Under the pieces are notes generated by a model that was not told the DNA's origin, made no database searches, and worked only from the letters and a program-made list of their open reading frames with translations. A stretch of DNA of 64,000 bases from Nitrosomonas sp. (GTDB taxonomy: Bacteria > Pseudomonadota > Gammaproteobacteria > Burkholderiales > Nitrosomonadaceae): assembly GCA_021774195.1 (NCBI GenBank), contig JAJFJJ010000095.1, positions 1 through 64,000 on the forward strand. Reading direction: 5' to 3'. Shown one piece after another: positions 9,358-19,328 of the stretch; positions within the stretch are counted from its first letter, which is position 1, and each line of letters begins with the position of its first letter. The position numbers were made by a program, and so were the translations under genes.

Positions 9358-10773
9358 CTACGTCCGCCGATAATTATCCTCAAAGCGAACAATATCATCT
9401 TCTCCCAGATAAGAACCCGATTGCACCTCAATAATGTGTAGCGGCACCTTGCCTGGATTTTCCAATCGATGCGTCGTTCCAAGCGGGATATACGTCGATT
9501 GATTTTCCGTCAACAATTCTTCAACGTCATTACGAATGACACGAGCCGTTCCAGAGACAACCACCCAATGTTCCGCACGATGATGATGCATTTGTAACGA
9601 AAGCTTCTCCCCCGGTTTAACCATGATTCGCTTGACCTGAAACCTTTGCCCCATATCGATACCCTCATACCAACCCCAAGGGCGAAACACACGAGTATGG
9701 AATTCATGCTCTCTACGACTATTTTTTTTCAGGAAATCGGTCACTTTTTTTACATCCTGAGCACGGTCTTTTTCAACAACCAACACCGCATCACTGGTTT
9801 CCACAACAAGCAAATCTTTGGCGCCAATCACGGCAACCATACGCGACTCTGCACGAACCAGACTGTCGTTAACATTATCAAGATAAACATCACCGCGCAC
9901 CACATTACCACTATCATCCTTATCGCCGACTTCCCACAACGCCGACCAAGCACCGATATCATCCCAACCAATATCCGTTGGAATTACAGCCGCATTCTCA
10001 GTATGTTCCATCACCGCATAATCAATAGAATCAGCAGGACAAGCAGCGAATGCATCCGAATCTAGGCGACAAAAATCAAGATCATCCGACCCTTCATCCA
10101 GAGCCTGCTCACAGGCATTTAGAATATCCGGACGGAATTTTTTCAGCTCATCAAGGAATTGCTGGCAAGAAAAAAGGAACATACCACTGTTCCAGAAATA
10201 ATCACCGCTAGCAAGAAATTTTTCAGCATTATCAAGATCCGGTTTCTCTACAAATCGATTCACGCGATGCACACCACCCTGATTAAGCACTTCACCAAAC
10301 TGTATGTAACCATAACCGGTTTCTGGTGCATCTGGGACAATACCGAAAGTCGCTAGAGACCCATCTTTAACGGCCTGCAAACCGACATCAATCGCATGAT
10401 GAAAAGCCACCGTATCGCGTATCAAATGATCTGCTGGCAGCAGTAACATCACCGCGTCCGGGTCACGTTTGAGTAACGCAAGCGCAGCGATAGCGGCAGC
10501 TGGTGCAGTATTCCGCCCAACTGGCTCAAGATAAATACCAATCGGCGTCACATCAATTTCACGCATTTGTTCAGCGATTAAAAAACGATGATCATTATTA
10601 CAAACGATTAACGGCTGACCGATCTGCGCATGACCAGCGAGGCGCTGCACGGTATCTTGCACCATAGTACGCTCAGAAGCCAACGCCAGCAGTTGTTTTG
10701 GCAACGCAGTACGAGACATGGGCCATAGACGAGTACCAGATCCACCAGATAGAATAACGGGATATAGAGTCAT
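9358..10773 (-). CDS. manC: mannose-1-phosphate guanylyltransferase/mannose-6-phosphate isomerase (copy 2)
   Basis: Same length and near-identical to 3076-4491. Confidence 0.95.
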   Translation of the reverse strand: MTLYPVILSGGSGTRLWPMSRTALPKQLLALASERTMVQDTVQRLAGHAQIGQPLIVCNNDHRFLIAEQMREIDVTPIGIYLEPVGRNTAPAAAIAALALLKRDPDAVMLLLPADHLIRDTVAFHHAIDVGLQAVKDGSLATFGIVPDAPETGYGYIQFGEVLNQGGVHRVNRFVEKPDLDNAEKFLASGDYFWNSGMFLFSCQQFLDELKKFRPDILNACEQALDEGSDDLDFCRLDSDAFAACPADSIDYAVMEHTENAAVIPTDIGWDDIGAWSALWEVGDKDDSGNVVRGDVYLDNVNDSLVRAESRMVAVIGAKDLLVVETSDAVLVVEKDRAQDVKKVTDFLKKNSRREHEFHTRVFRPWGWYEGIDMGQRFQVKRIMVKPGEKLSLQMHHHRAEHWVVVSGTARVIRNDVEELLTENQSTYIPLGTTHRLENPGKVPLHIIEVQSGSYLGEDDIVRFEDNYRRT

Positions 10774-10889
10774 AGTATCAGACCAAAAAAATTACAATAA
10801 TTTAGATTTAGTTACAATGTCTTACCTGAATCACATCTCTATTTCTCATTAACAAACTAAGACGTGTCATTTTAATAGAGATTTTCGGA

Positions 10890-11849
10890 TCACATCATGG
10901 ACGCTTGATACCAGCGATACGCATCCTCAAGACCTTCACGAAGTTTGATTTTCGCTTGCCAGCCCATGTTCGTCAATCGTGACACATCCATCAATTTACG
11001 CGGTGTACCGTCTGGTTTGCTTGAATCAAACACAATGCTTCCAGAAAAACCGGTTATTTCCGCAATTAATCCGGCAAGCTCGGCTATCGTCACATCCTGC
11101 CCCGTACCAACATTAATATGCGACAACATCGGCTGTGTATTCGCTTCGTAATCCGCCAATGGCAAATCCAATACAAAAAGCGATGCCTCAGCCATATCAT
11201 CTACATGCAAAAATTCACGGTAAGGCTTGCCACTCCCCCAGATCACAACTTCCGGCGCTCCTGTCGCTACAGCCTCGTGAAACCGTCGTATCAAAGCTGG
11301 TACCACATGACTATTTTCCGGATGAAAATTATCGCCCGGCCCATATAAATTAGTCGGCATAACACTACGGTAATCCACACCATACTGCCGGTTATAGCTT
11401 TCACATAGCTTAATACCGGCAATCTTAGCGATTGCATATGGTTCGTTGGTTGGTTCCAGCATTCCTGTTAGAAGGCTATCCTCACTCATTGGCTGCGGGG
11501 CAAGTTTGGGATAAACACATGAACTTCCCAGCAATAACAAACGATTCACCCCTGCCTCCCAGGCCTGATGCACAACATTACATTCCATCATCATGTTCTG
11601 GTAAATGAATTCAGCGGGATACGTGTTATTCGCATGGATTCCACCAACCTTTGCCGCAGCCAGTATCACCACATCAGGACATTCACTTGAAAAGAAATCT
11701 CGTACTTGAGCTTGTTCAATTAGATCTAGTTCAGCGTGCGTGCGGGTAATCAGTTCAATTGCCTCACCACTTTCTTGCCTTGCTTGCAAACGCCGTATAA
11801 TGGCCGACCCAACCATACCCCTATGTCCTGCCACATAAATCTTTGTCAT
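10890..11849 (-). CDS. fcl: GDP-L-fucose synthase
   Basis: [17 protein letters not shown]...[17 protein letters not shown]...[27 protein letters not shown]. Confidence 0.95.
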   Translation of the reverse strand: MTKIYVAGHRGMVGSAIIRRLQARQESGEAIELITRTHAELDLIEQAQVRDFFSSECPDVVILAAAKVGGIHANNTYPAEFIYQNMMMECNVVHQAWEAGVNRLLLLGSSCVYPKLAPQPMSEDSLLTGMLEPTNEPYAIAKIAGIKLCESYNRQYGVDYRSVMPTNLYGPGDNFHPENSHVVPALIRRFHEAVATGAPEVVIWGSGKPYREFLHVDDMAEASLFVLDLPLADYEANTQPMLSHINVGTGQDVTIAELAGLIAEITGFSGSIVFDSSKPDGTPRKLMDVSRLTNMGWQAKIKLREGLEDAYRWYQASMM

Positions 11850-11857
11850 TATTTAAC

Positions 11858-12220
11858 CTATAAAAAAAGAGGTGCAACGCTGAATGGCTTGACATCCAAA
11901 CGTGTCGCATCTGTATACGCAATGGTTTGGAATGGCGTTAGCTCAGTGTTCCGCACATAAACCAGAATGTCCACCGTCAAACCAAGTGCTTGCTCCAGTC
12001 CCATTTTTATTTTTGCCTGTTCGATTCTGAGAAGCCGCCGATCCACTTCAAGCAGAATATCAACATCCCCACCTCTAGCCTGGTCGTTCAAACGGGAGTC
12101 AAACAAATATACCGCCGCAGTATCACCGAAAGAGCGTGATACAACCTGGGTGATAATTTGGACTTGTTTTGTTGTCAGTCGCATATTGCGGTTCAATCCA
12201 CCTGGATTCGCTTCACCCAA
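11858..12220 (-). CDS. MNT-family nucleotidyltransferase without HEPN partner
   Basis: VYLFDSRLNDQARGGDVDILLEVDRRL; usual GSR is DSR. Confidence 0.75.
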   Translation of the reverse strand: MGEANPGGLNRNMRLTTKQVQIITQVVSRSFGDTAAVYLFDSRLNDQARGGDVDILLEVDRRLLRIEQAKIKMGLEQALGLTVDILVYVRNTELTPFQTIAYTDATRLDVKPFSVAPLFL

Positions 12221-12293
12221 ATTTCTGATAATACACCGTATGGATTCTGCTAATTCATGATCAATAGGGTTTTGTCAGAATATTAGAGGCCAC

Positions 12294-13241
12294 TTACATT
12301 GAATCAATCATCCTGCTTAAACCATCTTCTATCGTATAAGGCGCCTTAAATCTCATGGACTGAAGATTTTTTGTTTCCACAACTGTGCTTGCACAAAATT
12401 TCTTAATTCGAACACTGCTCAAAGGTAACTTCTTTCCTGATACAAGAGCTAATACGTCAAAAAAATATCCAGCAACCAAGCCTAAAGTATAAGGAATCGT
12501 AATATTACCCTCTGATTTAACGCCTAATTTAGTTTGCAAAAAACCAACTAATTCCTTCGTCGAAAGATCAGGTTTATCCGCATAGTTAATAAGTTGTAAA
12601 GAAACAGGAAGATCAGCACAATCCATTAGAAACTTTGTGATATTCCCAATATAAGCCATAGATTTTTTATTTTTCCCGTTCCCAACCATAAAAAATCTTT
12701 TCTTTCTAATCTGGTCAATTAAGTTAAATACATTACCAATATTATTTTCACCAAAAATTACTGATGGTCTGACAATAATCAATGCCCTATCTTTACCCCT
12801 TTTATACCACTCACAAAAAACCTTTTCAGCTTGCAGCTTACTTTTACCATAATCATTAAACGGAGCAACAATACTATCCTCCTTAGTACTTTTAGCATTC
12901 AATGGATATACTGCAACAGAGCTAATAAATATTATTTTTTTTATATTGTTATGTTCAGTAGCGTAAGTAAGATTTTCTGCCCCCCCCACATTGACATCAT
13001 AATAAAGACTCACAGGTGAAACATCATCTCGATGCTCAGCTGCAAGCATATAAACAATGTCTATTCCATCAAGCGCTTTAACTAAGTCTTCTTTTTTTCT
13101 AACATCACCAATAATTGTTAGCGAAGGATAGGCCTCACTTTTTACTTTATCGTAAATTTGAACTTTATGGCCTGCTTTCAACAATGTGCCAACTAATCTA
13201 GTACCAACAAAGCCACTTCCTCCAACTATCAAACATTTCAT
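12294..13241 (-). CDS. NAD-dependent epimerase/dehydratase
   Basis: MKCLIVGGSGFVGTRLVGTLLKAGH...YGKSKLQAEK. Confidence 0.9.
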   Translation of the reverse strand: MKCLIVGGSGFVGTRLVGTLLKAGHKVQIYDKVKSEAYPSLTIIGDVRKKEDLVKALDGIDIVYMLAAEHRDDVSPVSLYYDVNVGGAENLTYATEHNNIKKIIFISSVAVYPLNAKSTKEDSIVAPFNDYGKSKLQAEKVFCEWYKRGKDRALIIVRPSVIFGENNIGNVFNLIDQIRKKRFFMVGNGKNKKSMAYIGNITKFLMDCADLPVSLQLINYADKPDLSTKELVGFLQTKLGVKSEGNITIPYTLGLVAGYFFDVLALVSGKKLPLSSVRIKKFCASTVVETKNLQSMRFKAPYTIEDGLSRMIDSM

Positions 13242-13244
13242 GCT

Positions 13245-14474
13245 TCACACCCTCTCAATCAAGTTTCTATATTTTTCAGAAATCACATTTAGTGTGTATT
13301 TATCGTCAAATGCTTTTCTCGCATTTAGCGACTTACAACGAAGCAAATTTGTATCGGCTGAATACATTAGAATCTTCTCTGCCAACTGTTTACAATCGCC
13401 CGGATATACATTTTCGCCGCAATCATTTTTTATAATTTCACGAGAAGTCTCCGTTTTCTTATCAGCAATACTGATAACCGCCTTTCCAGAAGCCAATACT
13501 CCATAAAGCTTACTAGGCACACACAAGCCTGTTATTTCTTCTTTAAGCGAAATTAAGGCCAAATCACAGGCGGTTAAAGTAAGAGGGAGTTTTTCAAATG
13601 GCTGGAAAGGTTTTAAAGTAATATTTTTAAGTTTATGTTTATCAATCACATGCTGAATATTTGGTAATTGACCTCCTTCACCAATAAATAAAAAATGCAC
13701 TTTTTTATTATCTTTTAATATTTTTGCTGCTCCAAGCATAGTTTCAAAGTCGTGGAATAAGCCCAAATTACCAGAATACTGAACAACAAACTTATCATTT
13801 AACCCCCACTCGATTAATTGAGGATGATTTTCTCTTGGATATGGCTTGATGAAGTTACCATCCGCCCAATTCTCTATCACTTCAATTTTTTCTTGATGAT
13901 GCTTGCTTATTTCAGCGTCAATAACTGCCTTCATACAGGAACCAAGAACAACAATTTTTGAAGCCCTTGCATATGAAAACCGATTTAATTTTTTCCACAA
14001 TTTCTCAATCATCGACCCCTCTTTAATCTTTCCAAGCTTGACTGCCACATCGGGGTAGACATCATGAATAATCAGAACATATTTTGTTCCACGTATCAAA
14101 TTATTGACACATGCAACCCAAAGCAAAAGAGGAGGGTTTGTTACTGTAATAAGGACATCAGCCTGACGTCTGAAAAGAAGATTAAATAATGCTGATAATG
14201 TAAAGCTAGCTGTGTTTATTATTCGACCTATTGTCGTATTTTTATTTAACTTTGTTGACCAAACTCTTTTAATACAAACACCATTATGTTCAACCATTTT
14301 AGGCAGCAATTTTTTTACCAATAAGTAAGCTGGTTGCCCAGCCAACCCATCAACCATGTACTCTGCTTGTTTTAGCTTAAATGCAATCCCTGAGAGCAAA
14401 ACAGATGTTGCCATTTCTTCAGGCCAGAAATAATGCGACAAAAATAGAATTGATTTTTTTTCTTGTTTTTTCAA
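13245..14474 (-). CDS. glycosyltransferase (GT4-like, WbuB type)
   Basis: ILFLSHYFWPEEMATSVL...VQYSGNLGLFHDFETMLGAAK...CVPSKLYGVLASGKAVI. Confidence 0.88.
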   Translation of the reverse strand: MKKQEKKSILFLSHYFWPEEMATSVLLSGIAFKLKQAEYMVDGLAGQPAYLLVKKLLPKMVEHNGVCIKRVWSTKLNKNTTIGRIINTASFTLSALFNLLFRRQADVLITVTNPPLLLWVACVNNLIRGTKYVLIIHDVYPDVAVKLGKIKEGSMIEKLWKKLNRFSYARASKIVVLGSCMKAVIDAEISKHHQEKIEVIENWADGNFIKPYPRENHPQLIEWGLNDKFVVQYSGNLGLFHDFETMLGAAKILKDNKKVHFLFIGEGGQLPNIQHVIDKHKLKNITLKPFQPFEKLPLTLTACDLALISLKEEITGLCVPSKLYGVLASGKAVISIADKKTETSREIIKNDCGENVYPGDCKQLAEKILMYSADTNLLRCKSLNARKAFDDKYTLNVISEKYRNLIERV

Positions 14475-14553
14475 TGTGATTACCTACGAAAATATATCAT
14501 TAGATAAATTTGAAACTCGCGATTACAGCATTAAAATTTTTTTAACCCATAAT

Positions 14554-15489
14554 CTACCATTCATCATTACTATAGAAACAAGATGAAATTGGTTCAACGG
14601 CAGCCCTAATATAATTTATATCTTCTGATGAAAGCTTTCTTTTCCATGCATAAGCATTAGCTTTACTATCCCTTTTATGTGTGTGAACACTCCGCGCATC
14701 CCGAGGATTAGATGAGCTAGTCGTTTTCAAAAGTACTTCTCTTGTTTTCTCACCATATTCAATTTGCATATGCTGAAAAACGATTGAGAAATTATGAAAT
14801 GGATCTATTGACAAGTCTTCATGTTTGACAAATAACCATTCATTGTGATGTTTCTCTTTCAATTTGTTTATTTGAGAATGTGTGATTTTCCATAACAGAA
14901 TCGCTTGATCTAATAAAGATTTTTCTTTTATTGAATACTCATATATTTCATCATGAAAGTTAACAAGTTCATTTTTCATAAGTAAATCTTGCATTAGAAA
15001 ATGAGAAAATGGATGCCCCCATCCAACTCTAAGGATGCTATTTACAAAAGCTGCAGGATGCCTAATTAACACCAAAACATCCGAATTAAATGTTGAATAA
15101 AACCATTCACTAGAAAAAAGAGCCAATGGGTCTTTGATTATTGTTCTGTATTCATCACGCCTCATAATCTGCGCGGTCATATTTAATTTCGCGTATTTAA
15201 AAAAACGTCCTAGTGATTTTATTGAGTTAACCATTTGCAACGCTTTCGAATAGTTAAACGAAAAAGAAATCATTTGCTCCAACAACTTTTTACAATTCAA
15301 ATCACCGGTATCGCTGATACAATAATACCAATAAGGAAAAAGACCAAGATTAAATGGATTATTAATATTAAATGGCTCTTGCAGGTAGGATGTTCTAGGT
15401 GCAGATGCTACTACTTTCCCGACCCAAGTTGTACCCGATCGATGTGCCCCAACAATAAGTATTGGTTTATTTAAGCTCACCTTATTCAA
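14554..15489 (-). CDS. sulfotransferase family protein
   Basis: PILIVGAHRSGTTWVGKVVASAPRTSYLQEPFN; VLIRHPAAFVNSILR. Confidence 0.85.
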   Translation of the reverse strand: MNKVSLNKPILIVGAHRSGTTWVGKVVASAPRTSYLQEPFNINNPFNLGLFPYWYYCISDTGDLNCKKLLEQMISFSFNYSKALQMVNSIKSLGRFFKYAKLNMTAQIMRRDEYRTIIKDPLALFSSEWFYSTFNSDVLVLIRHPAAFVNSILRVGWGHPFSHFLMQDLLMKNELVNFHDEIYEYSIKEKSLLDQAILLWKITHSQINKLKEKHHNEWLFVKHEDLSIDPFHNFSIVFQHMQIEYGEKTREVLLKTTSSSNPRDARSVHTHKRDSKANAYAWKRKLSSEDINYIRAAVEPISSCFYSNDEW

Positions 15490-16630
15490 TTCAATTTATT
15501 GAGTTCTAAAAATCGCCAGAAAGTAAAGTATCACAGCATCCTGGTGCAGTCTGGCGCAACTAATAATATCAAGTTCACTCACAAACAACATTGACATAGC
15601 AGTTACCCTTCCAGGACAACCATGATTTTACAATGCATTTCTGAATTCATTGTAGATTAATACACTTTATGTATTTATCCATTGCCCATCCGACTCTTGC
15701 GTAAATAAAGACCTATATCATCAACACCATATTTGCCTGACCCAATTACCGAAAGTCTTACAGTCTGCACTTAAATTTTGTACCAGCTCAGTTAGAAGAC
15801 AAACCAAACTTAATGCCAAGACTACCATTACATCTTTGGTTTCTTGATTGTACTTTTTCATCTTCCTAGTTCTTTTATTTTTAAATCAATAGGATTCCGT
15901 TAAAAAACATTGTCATCACATAGTACGCAACTAACATAAGCATAGGAGTTTAACAACATACAATACAAGTCAAGATATGCAGAAATATTGTTTTATGCAA
16001 AGATCCATCATGAACAACATATTCATAAATGGTTGAGAACTAACGCTACATCTCAATTAATAATCGTAACTACTCACTCCACATTTCCTAAGCCTTGCTT
16101 GCCAAAGTAATTCAGACTGTATTCGACGGGCTTAGTAAGACTTTAACTTTATATATCTTCTTCTTTACGATAAAATTTTGCTAACTCTTATAAACCTATC
16201 CTTTCATTCTAATAAAAATTTGGGCTAAGTAATGTGAGAAAACTCACAGACAAAGTATGAAAAATCATCCTGAATGAATGGACTTTAGACGAAGAAAGCC
16301 GACACTTGGCTTACTTAATCGCTCAGATCGGAGCAACAATATATCAGCCACGAATATTACGGTAACCTGTCTATTATGAAAATGGAGCAGAGCATAAGCC
16401 AAAAAGGAAATTGCTAGGATAACTCCCCGACAGAATGAATCGCCCCGGGTTTACAGGAGACACTATTTCTTGAGAGGATAGTGTTATGGGCACCTCTAAA
16501 AATTCAAGTTGCAAAAATGGTTCATCCGGTAAACGCGTACTTATACCCTCAACCGACTGGAGCTGAAGTGGTACCGCAAAATTGGACAAGTTGTTAAGCT
16601 CTGATATGTGATAAATAGAGAGAGACAATC

Positions 16631-16912
16631 ATGAGCAAGAAACGCACACAATATTCACAAGGATTCAAAGCCAAAATAGCGTTGGCGGCAATACGTGGAG
16701 AAGAGACGGTACCGCAATTAGCCGCTCGTTATCATATCCATCCCACGCAGATTAATAGCTGGAAACGTCAATTAATTGAAAAAGCCGGTGATCTGTTTGG
16801 CAAGAATAATGACGCCAATAATAAAAGCGGTCACAGTGCCGACGACTTACATCGCGTGATTGGGCAATTGACGGTAGAACGTGATTTTTTAGCCAGAAAG
16901 CTCGATCATTAA
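16631..16912 (+). CDS. IS3-family transposase OrfA
   Basis: MSKKRTQYSQGFKAKIALAAIRGEETVPQLAARYHIHPTQINSWKRQ. Confidence 0.92.
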   Translation: MSKKRTQYSQGFKAKIALAAIRGEETVPQLAARYHIHPTQINSWKRQLIEKAGDLFGKNNDANNKSGHSADDLHRVIGQLTVERDFLARKLDH

Positions 16913-16932
16913 GTGTTGCCAAGCGCAAAACA

Positions 16933-17760
16933 ATGATTGGGCGCCACGGAAAACTAAGCCAATCCCGTCAATGCCATTTACTGGGTGTTGCACGCTCGAC
17001 GTATTATTATCAGCCACACCCCACAGATGAGGGTGAATTGATTTTGCTGCGTCAAATGGATGAGCAGTATTTGAAAACACCGCAGTATGGTTCACGCAGT
17101 TATGCTACGTGGTTCAGGCGTCAGGGAATTGTGATAGGTCGTAAGAAAGCAACTTCAATGATGAAGATGCTGGGCATTATTAGCACAGCACCAAAGCCCA
17201 AAACCAGTATTGTGGCCAAGCAACACAAGAGGTATCCCTATCTGCTCAAAGGCAAGGCCATCAATCGTCCCAACCAAGTTTGGGCGACTGATATCACCTA
17301 CGTGCCGATGGCAAAAGGTTTTGGTTATCTTGTGGCCATCAAGGACTGGTATTCGCGTAAAGTACTGAGTTGGCGCTTATCTAACACACTGGACGCTGAT
17401 TTCTGTGTCCAGGCTTTGGAGGCTGCCATCCAGGATCATGGCTGTCCACAAATCATGAATAGTGATCAAGGTGTGCAGTTTACCAGTGAGGCATTTACAT
17501 CAACACTAAAAGCCAATGGTATACAGATCAGCATGGATGGCAAGGGCTGCTACTATGACAATATTTTCGTTGAACGACTATGGCGTACAGTCAAGTATGA
17601 ACACCTATACACTCAGGAGTTCAGCAATCTAAAGGAGGTAAGGAAAAGTTTAAATGTTTGGTTCAACTGGTACAATCAGGAGCAATTTCATCAAAAGCTT
17701 GATGATCTAACACCAGATGAAGTTTACTATCAGAAACATGCAATTCCTCAGGCTGCCTGA
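16933..17760 (+). CDS. IS3-family transposase OrfB (DDE integrase core)
   Basis: RPNQVWATDITYVPMAKGFGYLVAIKDWYSRKVLSW...NSDQGVQFTS...DNIFVERLWRTVKYE. Confidence 0.95.
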   Translation: MIGRHGKLSQSRQCHLLGVARSTYYYQPHPTDEGELILLRQMDEQYLKTPQYGSRSYATWFRRQGIVIGRKKATSMMKMLGIISTAPKPKTSIVAKQHKRYPYLLKGKAINRPNQVWATDITYVPMAKGFGYLVAIKDWYSRKVLSWRLSNTLDADFCVQALEAAIQDHGCPQIMNSDQGVQFTSEAFTSTLKANGIQISMDGKGCYYDNIFVERLWRTVKYEHLYTQEFSNLKEVRKSLNVWFNWYNQEQFHQKLDDLTPDEVYYQKHAIPQAA

Positions 17761-17828
17761 GCTTGATTAACCAACCATGTTAGAGCTTAATTTATCTTCA
17801 GGTTGTCTCGTTAAAGGGAACCACTTCA

Positions 17829-17876
17829 GTATATTTTCTCTTAACTGGGGTGTCCGGGTCTATTAGACCATGTCAA
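17829..17876. repeat. IS end relic
   Basis: TATATTTTCTCTTAACTGGGGTGTCCGGGTCTATTAGACCATGTC; same end at 37185-37216. Confidence 0.6.
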
Positions 17877-18235
17877 TATTGGCTTTAACTGCGAACCAAA
17901 TGATGATCCTGGCGACTTAAAAAACAACCAGGCAAGTCTTAAAAATAGAATTTAAAGCACACCCTAGGAAAATTACGCCTTAAAATTGGTAAAATCTCAG
18001 GAATGACCATATAAAATTATAAAAATGCTGATATTTGAGCGTATTTGGATTTAAATTTAGCTTAATTCGATTTGCCGCCACTTACGTGCTTGGTCTTAAC
18101 GGAGTTTTGCAAGAGGCTCGGGTGTTAAAAGTTTGAAATATTTACTTGTGATTCTGCATAAATGCCATCTAGTTAAGATTATTTATGACAATCATTGTGA
18201 TAACAAATTGTTTAAAATTAGCGTGATTATAAATA

Positions 18236-19072
18236 ATGCGAAAAATTAAAAAATACTTGCACTTCATTAAAGGGCAGCTTCTTACATACTGGCCAAATGA
18301 AACCAGACGTTTGAATAAAGGCAATGAGTTTGTGCTGGTACTTGCTAGTGCTCATAAAGTGGGGAGTACCTGGTCTTATAAAATGATCTCTGATTTAAAA
18401 ATTTTCCGTCAATGGATTGTTCCGCATACATTTCGGGCGAATATCAGAAATAAAGGGCTATTAGATCTACATAAAAATAATGTTGATAGCTATTTGAAAA
18501 AATTTAAGCACTATCGGCTTTTTAAATCTCACTCTTTACCACCATCCTGGCATTCAACATGTAATGTGAAATTCCTTACGGTTTTTAGAGATCCTAGAGA
18601 TGTCGTTATATCGAATATATTTTACCTGGCTAATCTTGATTCAAGGTTAGGTGGTTGGCCAGACTTGATAGATATGCCTCTTAAAGATCGAATTGCTGCA
18701 TATCTAAATAAAGGTATATATGACCTTCAATTAATGGAAAAGTGGTTTTTATATAATGACTGTCACAAGATATTTTATGAAGAAATGCTTGAAGATCCAG
18801 ACGGCGTTATGAAGAAAGTATTTGAGGATATGAATTTAATTGTATCGTCGGATGAACGTTGCAGAGTGGTGAGTAAGAATGATTTTAAAAAACTGTCTAA
18901 AGGAAGGAAGACAGGCCAAGCTGATACCAAATCCTTTTTTAGAAAGGGCGTAGCAGGTGACTGGAAAAATTACTTTGGTGAAGAAGAAAAGGATTTATTT
19001 AAAACTCAATGCAATGGACGATGGAATAAATTGTTGCTTGATTTGGGTTATGAAAAAGATGAAAACTGGTAA
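18236..19072 (+). CDS. sulfotransferase domain protein
   Basis: FVLVLASAHKVGSTWSYKMISDL...LTVFRDPRDVVISNIFYLA. Confidence 0.8.
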   Translation: MRKIKKYLHFIKGQLLTYWPNETRRLNKGNEFVLVLASAHKVGSTWSYKMISDLKIFRQWIVPHTFRANIRNKGLLDLHKNNVDSYLKKFKHYRLFKSHSLPPSWHSTCNVKFLTVFRDPRDVVISNIFYLANLDSRLGGWPDLIDMPLKDRIAAYLNKGIYDLQLMEKWFLYNDCHKIFYEEMLEDPDGVMKKVFEDMNLIVSSDERCRVVSKNDFKKLSKGRKTGQADTKSFFRKGVAGDWKNYFGEEEKDLFKTQCNGRWNKLLLDLGYEKDENW

Positions 19073-19172
19073 ATTAATCAAATTTTTCAAAATATGGCTA
19101 TAGGAAAAATAAACCACCTTTTCCATGAGTTTTGAATGAACTGAAAGTAGGCTCGGTTGACAATGTAATGAT

Positions 19173-19282
19173 CAAGCAAAACCGGGCACTTTTTTAGCAG
19201 CCTTTCTATAAAATACATGTTCAAATTCTAACAGCGATTGGTAGCCTAATTTTGAGTGCGTACGTTTTTCATTGTAGGAAAC
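19173..19282 (-). pseudogene. IS3-family OrfB C-terminal relic
   Basis: - strand reads VVSYNEKRTHSKLGYQSLLEFEHVFYRKAAKKVPGFA*. Confidence 0.75.
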
Positions 19283-19284
19283 AA

Positions 19285-19328
19285 CCAAATAGTCGCCTCT
19301 GAATAGTTATTCAGGGGCGACTATTTGG
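19285..19328. repeat. 44-nt near-perfect inverted repeat
   Basis: CCAAATAGTCGCCTCTGAATA-GT-TATTCAGGGGCGACTATTTGG, one mismatch in 21-bp arms. Confidence 0.9.

Larger units (their letters stand above)
16564..17828 (+). mobile_element. IS3-family insertion sequence, apparently complete
   Basis: Ends TGAAGTGGTACC.../...GGGAACCACTTCA enclosing orfA and orfB. Confidence 0.85.

Noticed and set aside
15490-16560. Possible hidden genes in the 1-kb gap before the IS3 element
   Set aside because: Only short fragments and a MITE-E-like end near 16487; no recognisable protein
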